NCBI RefSeq assembly: GCF_000284295.1
Contig: NC_017093.1
Span: 8,308,001 to 8,372,000, forward strand
DNA: 64,000 nt
DNA from: Actinoplanes missouriensis 431
GTDB taxonomy: Bacteria; Actinomycetota; Actinomycetes; Mycobacteriales; Micromonosporaceae
Direction of reading: 5' to 3'
Below, one piece after another: positions 35,425 through 44,716 of the stretch (positions within the stretch are counted from its first letter, which is position 1; every line of letters begins with the position of its first letter). Both the position numbers and the translations under genes were made by a program. The notes beneath the pieces were generated by a model. The model had not been told where the DNA came from. It made no database searches and worked only from the letters and a program-made list of their open reading frames with translations.

Positions 35425-37155
35425 TCAGAACGTCAGCGCCCGCAGGCCTCCGCGCCGCGCCACCACCAGGATCCGGTCACCCTCGGCGAGCACCCGCCGG
35501 GGGTCCGGCCGCCAGTCGACCCACTCCTGGCCGGCCGCGGACATGCCGAGCACCCGCACCTGGCCCGGATGGTCAGCGTGCTCCAGCGGGGCGCCGTCCA
35601 GAGCGGACCCGGCCGTGATGGTGACCGTGGCGACCATGACGGCGTGCCGGTCGACCGGGATGGTGGCGTGCACGTCGCGTTCCAGCAGGGCGGCCGCGAA
35701 GACCGGCGCACAGAGCCGGGACACGCTCCGGGACGTGTTGATCTGGAAGGCCGACTCGACGCGCTGCGCGAAGTCGTCGTCGAAGAGCCGGAGCACCACC
35801 CGCAGGTCCTCGTGCGCGCTGCGGGCGCGCAACGCCGCCTCCAGGTTGATCGGGTCGTTGGTGGAGAGCACCACGAGTGCCCGGCAGGTGTCGATCGCGG
35901 CGGCTCGCAGCGTCGCCTCGTCCGACGCGTCGCCGACGATCACCGGGATGTCCCGGTTCTGCGCGGCCTTCACCCCCACCGCGTTCTTGTTCCGGTCGAT
36001 CGCCACCACCCGGACCCCGAGGTCGTGGAGCTGACGCATCACCTGGGTGCCGACCGTGCCGAGGCCGACCAGCACCACGTGATCGCGAAGCTCGCTGACG
36101 AGCCGGCCCTGGGTGATCGCCAGGCGGGCGTTGACCATGCCGTCCACCACGGCGGCGGTGATCAGCGGGATCAGCGCGAGACCCGCGATGGTCAGGACCA
36201 GCTGCGCGGCCTGTGCGATGGCGTCATAGTTTTCCTCCACATCGGACGATCCCACCGCGGTCAGCAGGGTGACGTAGATCTGCTCCCAGAGGCCGTGGTC
36301 CACCTTGTCGTACCGATTCAGGACGGCCCCGGCGACGAGCGTCGTGGCGAGCGTGATCATTACCGCGATGCCGAGCTTGCGACTGAGCGCCGCACGCACC
36401 GCACGCCCGAAATAGCCGAACGGCCGCCGCTTGCGCCCGGCCCGGGTCAGCAGCCGCCGGGTCACGTCCTCGCCAGGCGGCCGGCCGACGGCTTCGGCGA
36501 GCACCAGGTCGGTCGGCAGCATCCAGTCCGGCTCGGGATCGGCGGGAAGGACGCTGACCTCGCCTTCGGCGTCGGTGACGGTCAGGGTCAGCACGACCCG
36601 GCGGGCCGGGACGTCGGCACGCTCAGCGACATAGAGGGTACGGTCGGCGCGGCGGAAGTGGGTGGGCGCGACCTCGCCGAGAGCGGCCGCGACGAACGCC
36701 GGCGCCGCCATCTCGGCGTCGGAGAGCACGGCGCAGTCCGGGAAGAGCCGGTCGACGCTCTTCGCCAGGCCACGGCTGGACATCCGGACCACCACCCGCA
36801 GCGTCTGCTCCACCTCGCGGGCACAGAGGGCGGCGTGCAGGTTCGTCATGTCGTCCGGCATGACCAGCGCGAGCGCCGCCGCGCCGTCGAGGCCCGCCTC
36901 CTGGAACGTCTTCTCGTCCAGCCGGTCGGCCCGATGCCAGGTGACGCCGCGGTCGGCGAGGCCGGCCAGATCCGGCACATCGGCGCGCACCCGGTGCGGA
37001 GTGATCACCGTGATCCGGATCCGGCGCCGGGAATTCGCGAGCTCCTCGGCGAGTGTGTAGACAAGTGCGTCGGCCCCGCAGAGCACCAGGTGAGGCCGCT
37101 CGTCCTCAGTGGACTTGTCGGGCTCGGGACGCTCGTTCGCGGGCAGCACACTCAC
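35425..37155 (-). CDS. TrkA-N/RCK ion channel-like protein
   Basis: 576 residues. An N-terminal Rossmann-like RCK domain (about 20-180) and a linker are followed by a two-helix membrane unit (LGIAVMITLATTLVAGAVL, re-entrant loop LLTAVGSSDVEEN, then LVLTIAGLALIPLITAAVV). A second full TrkA-N domain with the NAD-binding VVLVGLGTVGTQVMRQL, and a TrkA-C-like end, complete it. The pore-loop sequence TAVGSSDV replaces the TVGYGD potassium filter, so selectivity is uncertain. The arrangement resembles CASTOR/POLLUX-like bacterial channels with two RCK domains per chain. Confidence 0.88.
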   Translation of the reverse strand: MSVLPANERPEPDKSTEDERPHLVLCGADALVYTLAEELANSRRRIRITVITPHRVRADVPDLAGLADRGVTWHRADRLDEKTFQEAGLDGAAALALVMPDDMTNLHAALCAREVEQTLRVVVRMSSRGLAKSVDRLFPDCAVLSDAEMAAPAFVAAALGEVAPTHFRRADRTLYVAERADVPARRVVLTLTVTDAEGEVSVLPADPEPDWMLPTDLVLAEAVGRPPGEDVTRRLLTRAGRKRRPFGYFGRAVRAALSRKLGIAVMITLATTLVAGAVLNRYDKVDHGLWEQIYVTLLTAVGSSDVEENYDAIAQAAQLVLTIAGLALIPLITAAVVDGMVNARLAITQGRLVSELRDHVVLVGLGTVGTQVMRQLHDLGVRVVAIDRNKNAVGVKAAQNRDIPVIVGDASDEATLRAAAIDTCRALVVLSTNDPINLEAALRARSAHEDLRVVLRLFDDDFAQRVESAFQINTSRSVSRLCAPVFAAALLERDVHATIPVDRHAVMVATVTITAGSALDGAPLEHADHPGQVRVLGMSAAGQEWVDWRPDPRRVLAEGDRILVVARRGGLRALTF

Positions 37156-37231
37156 GTTCGCAGATCGTAGTCAGCCGGAACCGACGCGCGGGGCCGCTCG
37201 TTGCCCCATCCGAACCATTCGTCCGACTTGG

Positions 37232-37245
37232 TGGGTAAATACCCA
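37232..37245. promoter_or_regulatory. 14-bp palindrome upstream of the secreted repeat protein
   Basis: TGGGTAAATACCCA (arms TGGGTA/TACCCA with an AA centre) is 33 bp before the GTG at 37279, a good position for an operator over the promoter or leader. It is unusually AT-rich for this window. No regulator is known for it. Confidence 0.4.
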
Positions 37246-37278
37246 ACCCATCGTCCGAAGTGGCTTGGAGAGAGATCA

Positions 37279-38292
37279 GTGCGGAAGTTGTGGTGTGCCG
37301 GAGCGTTCATCGGCGGGATCCTGCTCCTCGGGGCGGCCCCCGCTCAGGCGTCTGGAACCCGGACCGACGAACAACCGCTGAACCCGGCCGGTGAGGCGCT
37401 GCAGGTGCCCCCGCTCGTGTCCGACCCGCTCAGCGGTGAACCGCTCATCCAGATCGGACTGGACGGCAAGCGGATCGTCCGGATCCAGCGGGGTGGGGAC
37501 GGCTCCGGCCGTACCGAGGAAAAGGCCGGCCGCGCACTGCCCGCAGCCGACGTGGTGAGCGGAACCCTGCCGAGCCGGGACCAGAAGCGCCGGACACCGG
37601 GGACGCTCGGCCGGCTGCCGAACCCGGCGCCCGCCGCGCTCGCCGCACACGACCTGGCGATCTCCAAGGGTGCGCTGATCGCCGGGCCGCTGTTCACGGC
37701 GCTCGGACCGAGCGGGCTGCCCGTCACGCACCACATGCCGGCGTCGCCCGGCGCCGGCACGGCGCACGCGGAGAGCACGAGCACGGATGTGCCGCTTGTC
37801 GGGCTCGGCGACGCGGTGCCGGTTCGCGGGGTCCAGCGCCAGGTCGGGGATCTGAGCGTCGCGGATCTGAGCAAGGACATCTCGGGGCTGCCGCTCGGAG
37901 GGTCGCCGGTGCTGCAGTCGGGCCGGTCCGCCCGGCCGTCCACGCCCGGTGCGGCGGCCTCGGCTCTTCCTGTGGACCCGGCTGCTTCGTCGACCGTGCC
38001 GGGTGCTGGTCAGCCCGCACCGGCGCAGTCGTCCCTCCCGGCGCAGTCCGCTGTTCCGGCGCAGTCCGCTGTTCCGGCGCAGTCCGCTGTTCCGGCGCAG
38101 TCCGCTGTTCCGGCACAGTCATCCGTCCCGGCGCAGGCGTCGCCGGCTCAGTCGGCTCCGGGCAAGCACTCGTCCGGCAAGCACTCGTCCGCCAAGCACT
38201 CGTCGCCGTCCGCTCACTCGACGAGCGTGACGCCGCGTGACCAGATCGACGACCCGCGTCTGCTCGAGGAGCCGACCGAGGGGCTCAACTGA
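37279..38292 (+). CDS. Secreted low-complexity protein with PAQSAV repeats
   Basis: 337 residues from GTG 37279 (GGAGAGAG upstream). Signal peptide VRKLWCAGAFIGGILLLGAAPAQA. The mature N-terminus has a conserved-looking region (PLVSDPLSGEPLIQIGLDG), then Pro/Ala/Ser-rich sequence. Six near-identical PAQSxVPAQS units are encoded by 18-bp repeats at 38020-38127, followed by GKHSS/AKHSS histidine-lysine repeats near the end. No transmembrane anchor or LPXTG signal. It looks like an exported, disordered wall-associated or matrix protein. I do not recognise a family. Confidence 0.8.
   Translation: MRKLWCAGAFIGGILLLGAAPAQASGTRTDEQPLNPAGEALQVPPLVSDPLSGEPLIQIGLDGKRIVRIQRGGDGSGRTEEKAGRALPAADVVSGTLPSRDQKRRTPGTLGRLPNPAPAALAAHDLAISKGALIAGPLFTALGPSGLPVTHHMPASPGAGTAHAESTSTDVPLVGLGDAVPVRGVQRQVGDLSVADLSKDISGLPLGGSPVLQSGRSARPSTPGAAASALPVDPAASSTVPGAGQPAPAQSSLPAQSAVPAQSAVPAQSAVPAQSAVPAQSSVPAQASPAQSAPGKHSSGKHSSAKHSSPSAHSTSVTPRDQIDDPRLLEEPTEGLN
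38020..38127 (+). repeat. 18-bp tandem repeat inside the secreted protein gene
   Basis: Six 18-bp units beginning CCGGCGCAG or CCGGCACAG; units 2-5 (38038-38109) are identical. They keep the reading frame and encode the PAQSAV peptide repeats, so copy number can change without a frameshift. Confidence 0.85.
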
Positions 38293-38319
38293 TCAGGGTC
38301 GTACCCCTGCGTTGATCCA

Positions 38320-38362
38320 GCGAGAGCGCGCGCCGCCGACATCCAGCGGTGCGCGCTCTCGC
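38320..38362. terminator. Strong hairpin between convergent genes
   Basis: A 12-bp GC-rich stem (GCGAGAGCGCGC and complement), extended by five further pairs including one G-U, around a 9-base loop. There is no clear T-run on either side, so it may be a bidirectional terminator of the U-less kind seen in actinobacteria. Confidence 0.6.
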
Positions 38363-38371
38363 GCACGTCCC

Positions 38372-39916
38372 TCAGGCGAACGAGTACAGCGCGAAATCGG
38401 TCTCCCCGACGCAGGCCAGCACCGACGTGTTCCAGGCACAGGCGCCCGGCCGCACATCACGCACCAGCCCCATCTCGGTCGCCTTGTCACCGACGTGGAC
38501 GCCGGACAGCGAACGGCTGCCCACCGACGTCGTCAAACCGTCCGAGAAGCGCAGCACATTGCCGGCGTCAAGACGCACCGCCACACCCGGCACCGTCCAC
38601 GTCGCGTCACCACCGCCGCCGAGCAGCAGGCTCGAATCGTCGGTGACGGCCAGCAGCGAGTCACCGACCGGGGTGAGCGACTCGACCTGGGCGACGCTGT
38701 GCCGCCACAGCTCGCCGCCCTTCACCGCGTCGACGGCCACCACCTCGTCCTTGTCATGGTCGAACCCGGCCGTCTCGACGAAACAGAGCCGCGCCTCGCC
38801 GCACGGGGTGAGCTTGCTCAGCGAATCCGCCGGATCGGCCGTGTGCAGGGTGACCGGCTCACCCAGCTTCTCCAGGTCATAGGCGAAGATCCGCTTCGCG
38901 GTGCCGGACTCCTGGACGAACAGCCGCCCCTCGTGCGCAATCACCTCGTCGCTCGTGGACGCGACGCTGGGCCGGGTCCGCGCGACCTTCCCGGTACGGA
39001 TGTCCCGCACACTCGCCGACCGATCACTGTTGATCTGCACGAACCGGTCGTCGTCCGACACGTTGGGCGAGAACGGCCGCCCCGCCGATCCGGCCGGCCC
39101 GGCGAGGTCGGCCTGCGTGGTCACGGTGACGACGGTGGTCGCGTCCGGGTCCTTCTCCTCCCACCGCACCCGCCCGTCAGCCAGGTCCAGCCCGAGCAGC
39201 CGCTCCTCCACCCGGTCGACGAGCACCATGGTGTCCGCTCCGATGTGCACCGCGTCGGAGGCCCCGAGCGGCCGATTCCACAGCTCCGCGCCGTCCTCGG
39301 CGCTCAGCAGCCGCATCTGCGCCTTACCGGTGCCGGACTCCAGCGCCGAGAACACCACCAGCGCCGACGGCAACGCGATCATCCGGTCCCAGAGCGCGGC
39401 CGTACCCACCGCCGGGTTTCTCCAGACCACCTCGCGACTGCCGGTGTCCACCGCAACCACCCCGAGCCGCCCGTCCGGGTCAGCGCTGGCGAAGTACGCC
39501 CGCTCCCCGATCACCTCCGCGTCCGACCAGGCCGAACCCACCGGAACCGCCGGCTCGAACCGCCCGATCTCCTCCACCGGATGGAAATCGATCGCCCGCA
39601 CCCCCGGCCAGAACACCACCGCCGCCGCGGCCAGCCCCAGAACGACAACCCCGGCCAAAACCTTCCACCGGTACGACCGGACCACCGGCGCCTCACGTGT
39701 GACCCCGGGACTCCCCGGAATCGCCCACGTCGAGTCTCCCGCCCCGACCGGATAGGGCACCTGCCCACCGGCAGCAATCGCAGCCGCTTCCCCGGTAGCC
39801 CACGGATCCACCGGTTCGGCATACCGAGGCTCAGCGTGCGTGTCCGTGGGCGGCCCCTGATGCGGCGCAGTAGCCCCGTCGCCGCCACCGGTGTCGTTCT
39901 CCCCCGGAGCCGCCAT
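38372..39916 (-). CDS. Membrane-anchored PQQ-like beta-propeller protein
   Basis: 514 residues. The N-terminal 90 residues are a Gly/Pro/Ala-rich cytoplasmic stretch. One membrane helix follows (WKVLAGVVVLGLAAAAVVFW, about 95-115), then a large exported domain of PQQ/WD40-like blades with repeated units such as VVAVDTGSREVVWRN, RLLSAEDGAELWNR, LLGLDLADGRVRWEE and VVAVDAVKGGELWRH. Ligand-binding residues of PQQ dehydrogenases are not evident. The likely role is a scaffold or sensor. ATG 39916 preceded by GGGGAGGGG. One of three unlinked propeller genes in this window. Confidence 0.85.
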   Translation of the reverse strand: MAAPGENDTGGGDGATAPHQGPPTDTHAEPRYAEPVDPWATGEAAAIAAGGQVPYPVGAGDSTWAIPGSPGVTREAPVVRSYRWKVLAGVVVLGLAAAAVVFWPGVRAIDFHPVEEIGRFEPAVPVGSAWSDAEVIGERAYFASADPDGRLGVVAVDTGSREVVWRNPAVGTAALWDRMIALPSALVVFSALESGTGKAQMRLLSAEDGAELWNRPLGASDAVHIGADTMVLVDRVEERLLGLDLADGRVRWEEKDPDATTVVTVTTQADLAGPAGSAGRPFSPNVSDDDRFVQINSDRSASVRDIRTGKVARTRPSVASTSDEVIAHEGRLFVQESGTAKRIFAYDLEKLGEPVTLHTADPADSLSKLTPCGEARLCFVETAGFDHDKDEVVAVDAVKGGELWRHSVAQVESLTPVGDSLLAVTDDSSLLLGGGGDATWTVPGVAVRLDAGNVLRFSDGLTTSVGSRSLSGVHVGDKATEMGLVRDVRPGACAWNTSVLACVGETDFALYSFA

Positions 39917-40673
39917 GCCGTCCCCTCCCCAACACCCCACACCGGCCCGTCATGCTACCGACCCCCACCCCACCAGCCCCGCCTCCGCAGCACGCCCGCC
40001 TCACCCCTCCGTCCTCGGAGCCGCCACCAGCGCCCGCCAAGGCCTCTCAACCACCTCCCCGGCGCCCTCCCCGCCGCTGCAGACTCCTAACCACCCTCGC
40101 CAGCCCTCTCCCCGCCACTGCAGGCACCCCAACAGCCCTCACCACCAGCCGGACCAGCCGGACCGGCTGGCCCTCAGCGCACCGTGGACAGCACTGGCGA
40201 CCCGGCGGCGCGAGGCAGCCAGCCGTAGCCGAGGCCCGTTTCCCGGCCGCACAACCCGCGCTGGCTACGGCCGAGCCCACCGCGCCGTAGCCCGCGCAGG
40301 CAAAACCCGCTCGTGACCTGCGTGGGCTACGGCTCGGTTGGGCGGCGAGCACCGAGCCGCGGGCTACGGGCTGCAGGGGCGCGGACCAGCGCGCGGACAG
40401 CGGACCGACGCGGCGGACAACGGACCGGGACGGCGGACGACAACGGACCCGGGCAGCGGACAGCGGACCCGGGACGGCGGGTGGGCTGCCGCAAGGGGAC
40501 TGATAGGAAGAGGGCGCAACCACTCACGCACGCCGCGCGGGCTGATGGCGCGCGTTCTGGGCGCGCCAGCGCCCAGCGTGCCGGCCCGCGCACCTCGGCG
40601 GGAGCGACGGTCTGCACCCACCACCCCGCTGCGACATCGGTCTTTGAAGATGTCTGCTGGCTATCGTGGCGCT
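39917..40673. other. 757-bp gene-free region with palindromic repeats
   Basis: Frames are open in several phases but give Pro/Ala/Arg/Thr-rich products with no conserved pattern. Between 40223 and 40369 the octamer CCGTAGCC/GGCTACGG occurs five times. From about 40385 to 40490 short GCGGAC/CGGACCCGGGAC units recur. I see no gene. Confidence 0.7.
40222..40333. repeat. Two tandem long hairpins with GCCGTAGCC arms
   Basis: CCGTAGCC at 40223 and 40285 pairs with GGCTACGG at 40263 and 40325; both pairs have an identical 40-bp start-to-start distance. A further GGCTACGG lies at 40362. Arms extend to 9-10 bp in each case. Resembles REP-type palindromic units. Confidence 0.65.
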
Positions 40674-41087
40674 ATGCGCATCGAACGAGTGACCGTCGCG
40701 GCCGAGGTTCACCGAGCGGCCGACCTCTTTGATGCGCCGCCGCTGGAGGGTGCCACCCAGCGGTTCTTGGACGATCCGACGCACCATCTGCTGCTCGCCT
40801 ATGACGACGGGGATCGGCCGGTCGGGATGATCAGTGGGGTGGAGACCACGCATCCGGACAAAGGGACCGAAATGCTGGTGTACGAGTTGGGTGTCGCTCC
40901 CGTGGCGCGGCTGCAGGGGGTCGGGGCGGCGCTGGTGGAGGCGCTGGCGGCGCTGGCTCGGGCGAACGGCTGCTACGGCATGTGGGTGGCGACCGAGTCG
41001 GACAACAAGGCTGCTCTCGCCACCTATCGCCGGGCGGGCGCGTGCGAGGAGATGACGTTCACGATGCTGAGCTGGGATTTGAGCTAG
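40674..41087 (+). CDS. GNAT family acetyltransferase
   Basis: 137 residues. The acetyl-CoA motif A is VYELGVAPVARLQGVGAALVEAL (about 75-97) and motif B is ESDNKAALATYRRAGACEE. The start region (ATQRFLDDPTHHLLLAYDDG, PVGMISGVE) resembles aminoglycoside 3-N-acetyltransferase I-like GNATs. No experimental basis for drug modification can be read, so the substrate is unknown. Its end overlaps the convergent Pyr_excise-type gene by 29 bp. Confidence 0.86.
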   Translation: MRIERVTVAAEVHRAADLFDAPPLEGATQRFLDDPTHHLLLAYDDGDRPVGMISGVETTHPDKGTEMLVYELGVAPVARLQGVGAALVEALAALARANGCYGMWVATESDNKAALATYRRAGACEEMTFTMLSWDLS

Positions 41088-41550
41088 GGCGGTCGGAGGC
41101 GGGCCAGACGTAGGGCAGATCGTCGGGCACGTCGTCGCCGAACAGCGGGCGGTAGTGCGCCGCGTCCTTGCGGATCAGCGCGGAGCGGTGGCTGAGGTGC
41201 AGGTCCTCGTCTCCGAGCCAGGGTGGGAGTTCGCCGGCCTGGGCCAGTTCCTCGTCGGTGCGCACTGTCGAAATGCCGCGCGCGGTCCGCAGATCGGTGA
41301 GCATGGTCGCGGCGCAGGTGTCGGCCCGGCCGGTGGCGGTCCAGACGGCGCACATGTCGAGGCCGTAACGGACCAGCGCCTCCTCGTAACCGTGCCACAT
41401 CTTGACCGCCGGATGGTGCCGCCAGCCGTAGCCCGGCTGGATCAGCCCGCGCAGCACCTGGATGGCTTCGACCCGCTGCTTGCCGAGCCGTTTCACGTCG
41501 AGCGCGAGACCGCTGGCGGTGAAGCCGGAATACGGCAGGAAGGTCTGCAC
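41059..41550 (-). CDS. Pyrimidine-dimer-glycosylase-like (MSMEG_6728 family) protein
   Basis: 163 residues from GTG 41550 (VQTFLPYSGF); a TTG at 41580 is a poorer alternative. The conserved set QTFLPY, LGKQRVEAIQVLRGL, GYGWRHHPAVKMW and ALVRYGLDMC defines the Pyr_excise-like family, related to T4 endonuclease V. That enzyme nicks DNA at UV-induced pyrimidine dimers. Direct repair activity in this family is not something I can confirm, so the name is by similarity only. Confidence 0.85.
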   Translation of the reverse strand: MQTFLPYSGFTASGLALDVKRLGKQRVEAIQVLRGLIQPGYGWRHHPAVKMWHGYEEALVRYGLDMCAVWTATGRADTCAATMLTDLRTARGISTVRTDEELAQAGELPPWLGDEDLHLSHRSALIRKDAAHYRPLFGDDVPDDLPYVWPASDRPSSNPSSAS

Positions 41551-41577
41551 CGTGTGGTCTTGCCCGCTACGGCGAAA

Positions 41578-41611
41578 CAAAAACGGCCTCTCCCAGCGGG
41601 GAGAGGCCGTT
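41578..41611 (-). terminator. Intrinsic terminator of the MsiK-like ATPase gene
   Basis: Perfect 13-bp inverted repeat (AACGGCCTCTCCC and complement, loop AGCG) 11 bp beyond the stop. On the minus strand it is followed by TTTTTGTTT, a clear U-tract. Confidence 0.92.
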
Positions 41612-41621
41612 CCGCGGAAAA

Positions 41622-42710
<1,089 letters not shown>

Positions 42711-42848
42711 GGTGAATCGACTTCCTTTCCACCGGCAGGAACGTGCCGGACGATCCGAGTAGAAGGAACAGCCCCGCAAACGTAATTGTTTTTCACCGAC
42801 CTGCCAAGATGGTGGCCGCATCCCAGGACGTTATGCTGGCCGTGACCC

Positions 42849-42925
42849 GCCCCTGTAGCTCAGATGGCCAGAGCACCCGTCTTGTAAACGGGAGGTCGTC
42901 GGTTCGATCCCGACCGGGGGCTCCA
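42849..42925 (+). tRNA. tRNA-Thr (anticodon TGT)
   Basis: Full cloverleaf: acceptor GCCCCTG pairs with CGGGGGC; anticodon arm CCCGT/ACGGG encloses CTTGTAA, giving TGT for threonine ACA codons; the T arm is CGTCGGTTCGATCCCGACC-like. The discriminator is T and the 3' CCA is encoded. The final 45 bases belong to the 47-bp sequence that recurs at 44652, so this gene is the probable integration target. Confidence 0.97.
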
Positions 42926-42927
42926 CA
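42881..42927 (+). repeat. 47-bp direct repeat, left copy (att-like, in tRNA-Thr)
   Basis: Runs from the anticodon loop through CCA plus two bases and is identical to 44652-44698; the flanking bases differ on both sides. Tyrosine recombinases often use exactly this part of a tRNA gene as attB core. Confidence 0.85.
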
Positions 42928-43007
42928 GCACTTCCGCACCGAGCATTCCCCGCAGCAGCTGCCGCCGTCCCGCAGCTGCCGCCGTCCCGCAGCCATCGCC
43001 GTCGCCG

Positions 43008-43077
43008 CGGCCAGCGGCCAGCGGCCAGCGGCCAGCGGCCAGCGGCCAGCGGCCAGCGGCCAGCGGCCAGCGGCCAG
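43008..43077. repeat. Ten tandem copies of CGGCCAG
   Basis: A perfect 7-bp minisatellite of ten units in the 224-bp noncoding stretch between tRNA-Thr and the acyltransferase stop. It is immediately followed by GATCTTGGCAAG. Confidence 0.97.
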
Positions 43078-43149
43078 GATCTTGGCAAGTGGCGGAGCGG
43101 AGCGGGGGGACGGAGCGGCGCGGGACGGAGCGGCGCGGGGAGGCGGGGC

Positions 43150-44304
43150 CTACCTCGTGGAATGCTGCCGGAGGTCGGCGATGCCCCGGTCCATCGCACG
43201 GCCCAGCACGCGGGCGAGCGGGCGCTCCGCGAAGCGGTGAACCAGCCAGGCGAAGACCAGCATCATCGCCATGACGCCGAGTGCGAGCGGCAGCGCCGGA
43301 AGCTGGTCCTTGAGCCCGTGCAGCACGGTGAGACCGATGGCCTGGTGCAGGAGGTACACGGGATAGGTCAGGATCCCCGCGGTGGTCAGCCAGCGCCACT
43401 GGATGCGGTTGAACTTGCCCAGGGCGAGAAGCAGCATGAAGAGGAACGTGCCGGCGATGATCAGCTGCGCCGGCCAGGCGGCGATCGGGTGGTCCACGTT
43501 CGTGACGACGGGCTCAAGGTTGCCGACCCGCTGCTTGACGCTGTACTCGGCGAGCACGAAGCTCACGCCCACGATCCCCACCGGAACCGCCGACAACCCG
43601 AACCGGTAGATGAGGTAAAGGCCGATGCCGCCGGTGAAGTAGGGGGCGTAGTACGGCATGACCCACGACCACAGCACGTCGTTGGACAGCTGCCAGGCGA
43701 GCATCGAGGCGAGGGTCCAGAACACGCAGAACAGGACGCAGCGCCGGAAGGTGACTCCCATGGCGACCACAATGGCGAAAGCCAGGTAGAACTTGAGCTC
43801 GGCGAAGAGCGTCCAGTAGACGCCGTCGACGTTGGGAATGCCGAATCCCTGCTGGAGCATGGTGTAGTTGACCGCGACGTCCGTCCACGAACTGGTCGAG
43901 CGCACGGTCGGCCAGATGGTGATGACGATCACGGAAAGCGTGAGCGCGACCCAGTACGCCGGATAGAGCCGGGTCACCCGGGACGAGAAGAAGTCGCCGA
44001 GCCCCTTGTTCCACGCCGTCATGCAGATGACGAAGCCGCTGATGAGGAAGAAGACCTCGACGCCGATCCAGCCGTACTGGGTGAACGGATGCAGGATCGG
44101 GAACAGCTCCTTGGCGCTCGCGTCCCACGCGTCGTTGGCGCCGGTGTAGTGGTGTGCCATGACGGAGACGGCGGCGAGCAGCCGGAGGCCGTCGAGCAGC
44201 GCCAGTCGCGGGCGCCGAGCGGGGCGCGGAGGGCTGACCGCCAGCGCTGAGTCGATCTCCTTTCCGGAGTCACGTACCGGGTTCAGCGTGGGAGTCTCAG
44301 ACAC
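43150..44304 (-). CDS. Acyltransferase 3 family membrane protein
   Basis: 384 residues from GTG 44304 (VSETPTLNP). About ten hydrophobic helices. The conserved opening LLDGLRLLAAVSVMAHHYTG carries the Arg and His of the acyltransferase-3/OafA family, followed by FFLISGFVICMTAW and the RLYPAYWVALTL block. Members O-acylate extracellular sugars, peptidoglycan or secondary metabolites. The acceptor is unknown. It is the only gene between the two copies of the tRNA-Thr repeat, so it may have arrived by integration. Confidence 0.9.
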   Translation of the reverse strand: MSETPTLNPVRDSGKEIDSALAVSPPRPARRPRLALLDGLRLLAAVSVMAHHYTGANDAWDASAKELFPILHPFTQYGWIGVEVFFLISGFVICMTAWNKGLGDFFSSRVTRLYPAYWVALTLSVIVITIWPTVRSTSSWTDVAVNYTMLQQGFGIPNVDGVYWTLFAELKFYLAFAIVVAMGVTFRRCVLFCVFWTLASMLAWQLSNDVLWSWVMPYYAPYFTGGIGLYLIYRFGLSAVPVGIVGVSFVLAEYSVKQRVGNLEPVVTNVDHPIAAWPAQLIIAGTFLFMLLLALGKFNRIQWRWLTTAGILTYPVYLLHQAIGLTVLHGLKDQLPALPLALGVMAMMLVFAWLVHRFAERPLARVLGRAMDRGIADLRQHSTR

Positions 44305-44651
44305 GTACTCGCATCTCCTAGAAGTCGGGGCGACAGCGTATCGGAGACACATTCACGTTCCTGGCTCATGTGATTTTGACAACGGAGCGAGGGCTCCACC
44401 TCTACCCCCCCCCTCGGCGCAGCCGCGAACTCAAGCCGACATGAGAATGCGGTGGGAGAGCATGCTGTTCCGGGCACCGGGCACCGGGCACCGGGCACCG
44501 GGCACCGGGCGAATGGTAGGGGATCTTGGTAGGCAACCGTCCGGAACGGTCCGCCCGACCGGGGATGCGCCGGAATCCAGCTGACATATAACAGCAGTTC
44601 ACAGGCACAATCACAGTCCGGGCGGGACCATCCGGAATGATCGCGTTCTTG
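44305..44651. other. Noncoding upstream region of the acyltransferase gene
   Basis: About 350 bp between the acyltransferase start and the right tRNA repeat. It contains a 7-bp minisatellite (44471-44512), a C-run near 44405, and GGATCTTGG at 44521. No gene or RNA structure is evident. Confidence 0.7.
44471..44512. repeat. Tandem CGGGCAC minisatellite
   Basis: Five perfect 7-bp units and a sixth ending CGGGCGA. It lies on the opposite side of the acyltransferase gene from the CGGCCAG array. Confidence 0.95.
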
Positions 44652-44698
44652 CTTGTAAACGGGAGGTCGTCGGTTCGATCCCGACCGGGGGCTCCACA
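44652..44698 (+). repeat. 47-bp direct repeat, right copy (tRNA-Thr 3' fragment)
   Basis: Exact copy of 42881-42927. It lacks the acceptor 5' strand, D arm and 5' half of the anticodon arm, so it cannot fold as a tRNA and is a fragment rather than a gene. Confidence 0.93.
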
Positions 44699-44716
44699 AA
44701 GCCAAGACCAGCAAGA

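Noticed and set aside
40313..40732. Open frames in the gap before the GNAT gene
   Set aside because: Products are Arg/Ala/Thr/Pro-rich from GCGGAC-type repeats with no conserved pattern and open frames in several phases.
40674..41087. Aminoglycoside resistance gene
   Set aside because: The GNAT resembles AAC(3)-I only in general fold motifs; nothing in the sequence proves drug acetylation.
44641..44698. Second tRNA gene
   Set aside because: Only the 3' half of tRNA-Thr is present; acceptor 5' strand and D arm are missing, so it cannot form a tRNA.
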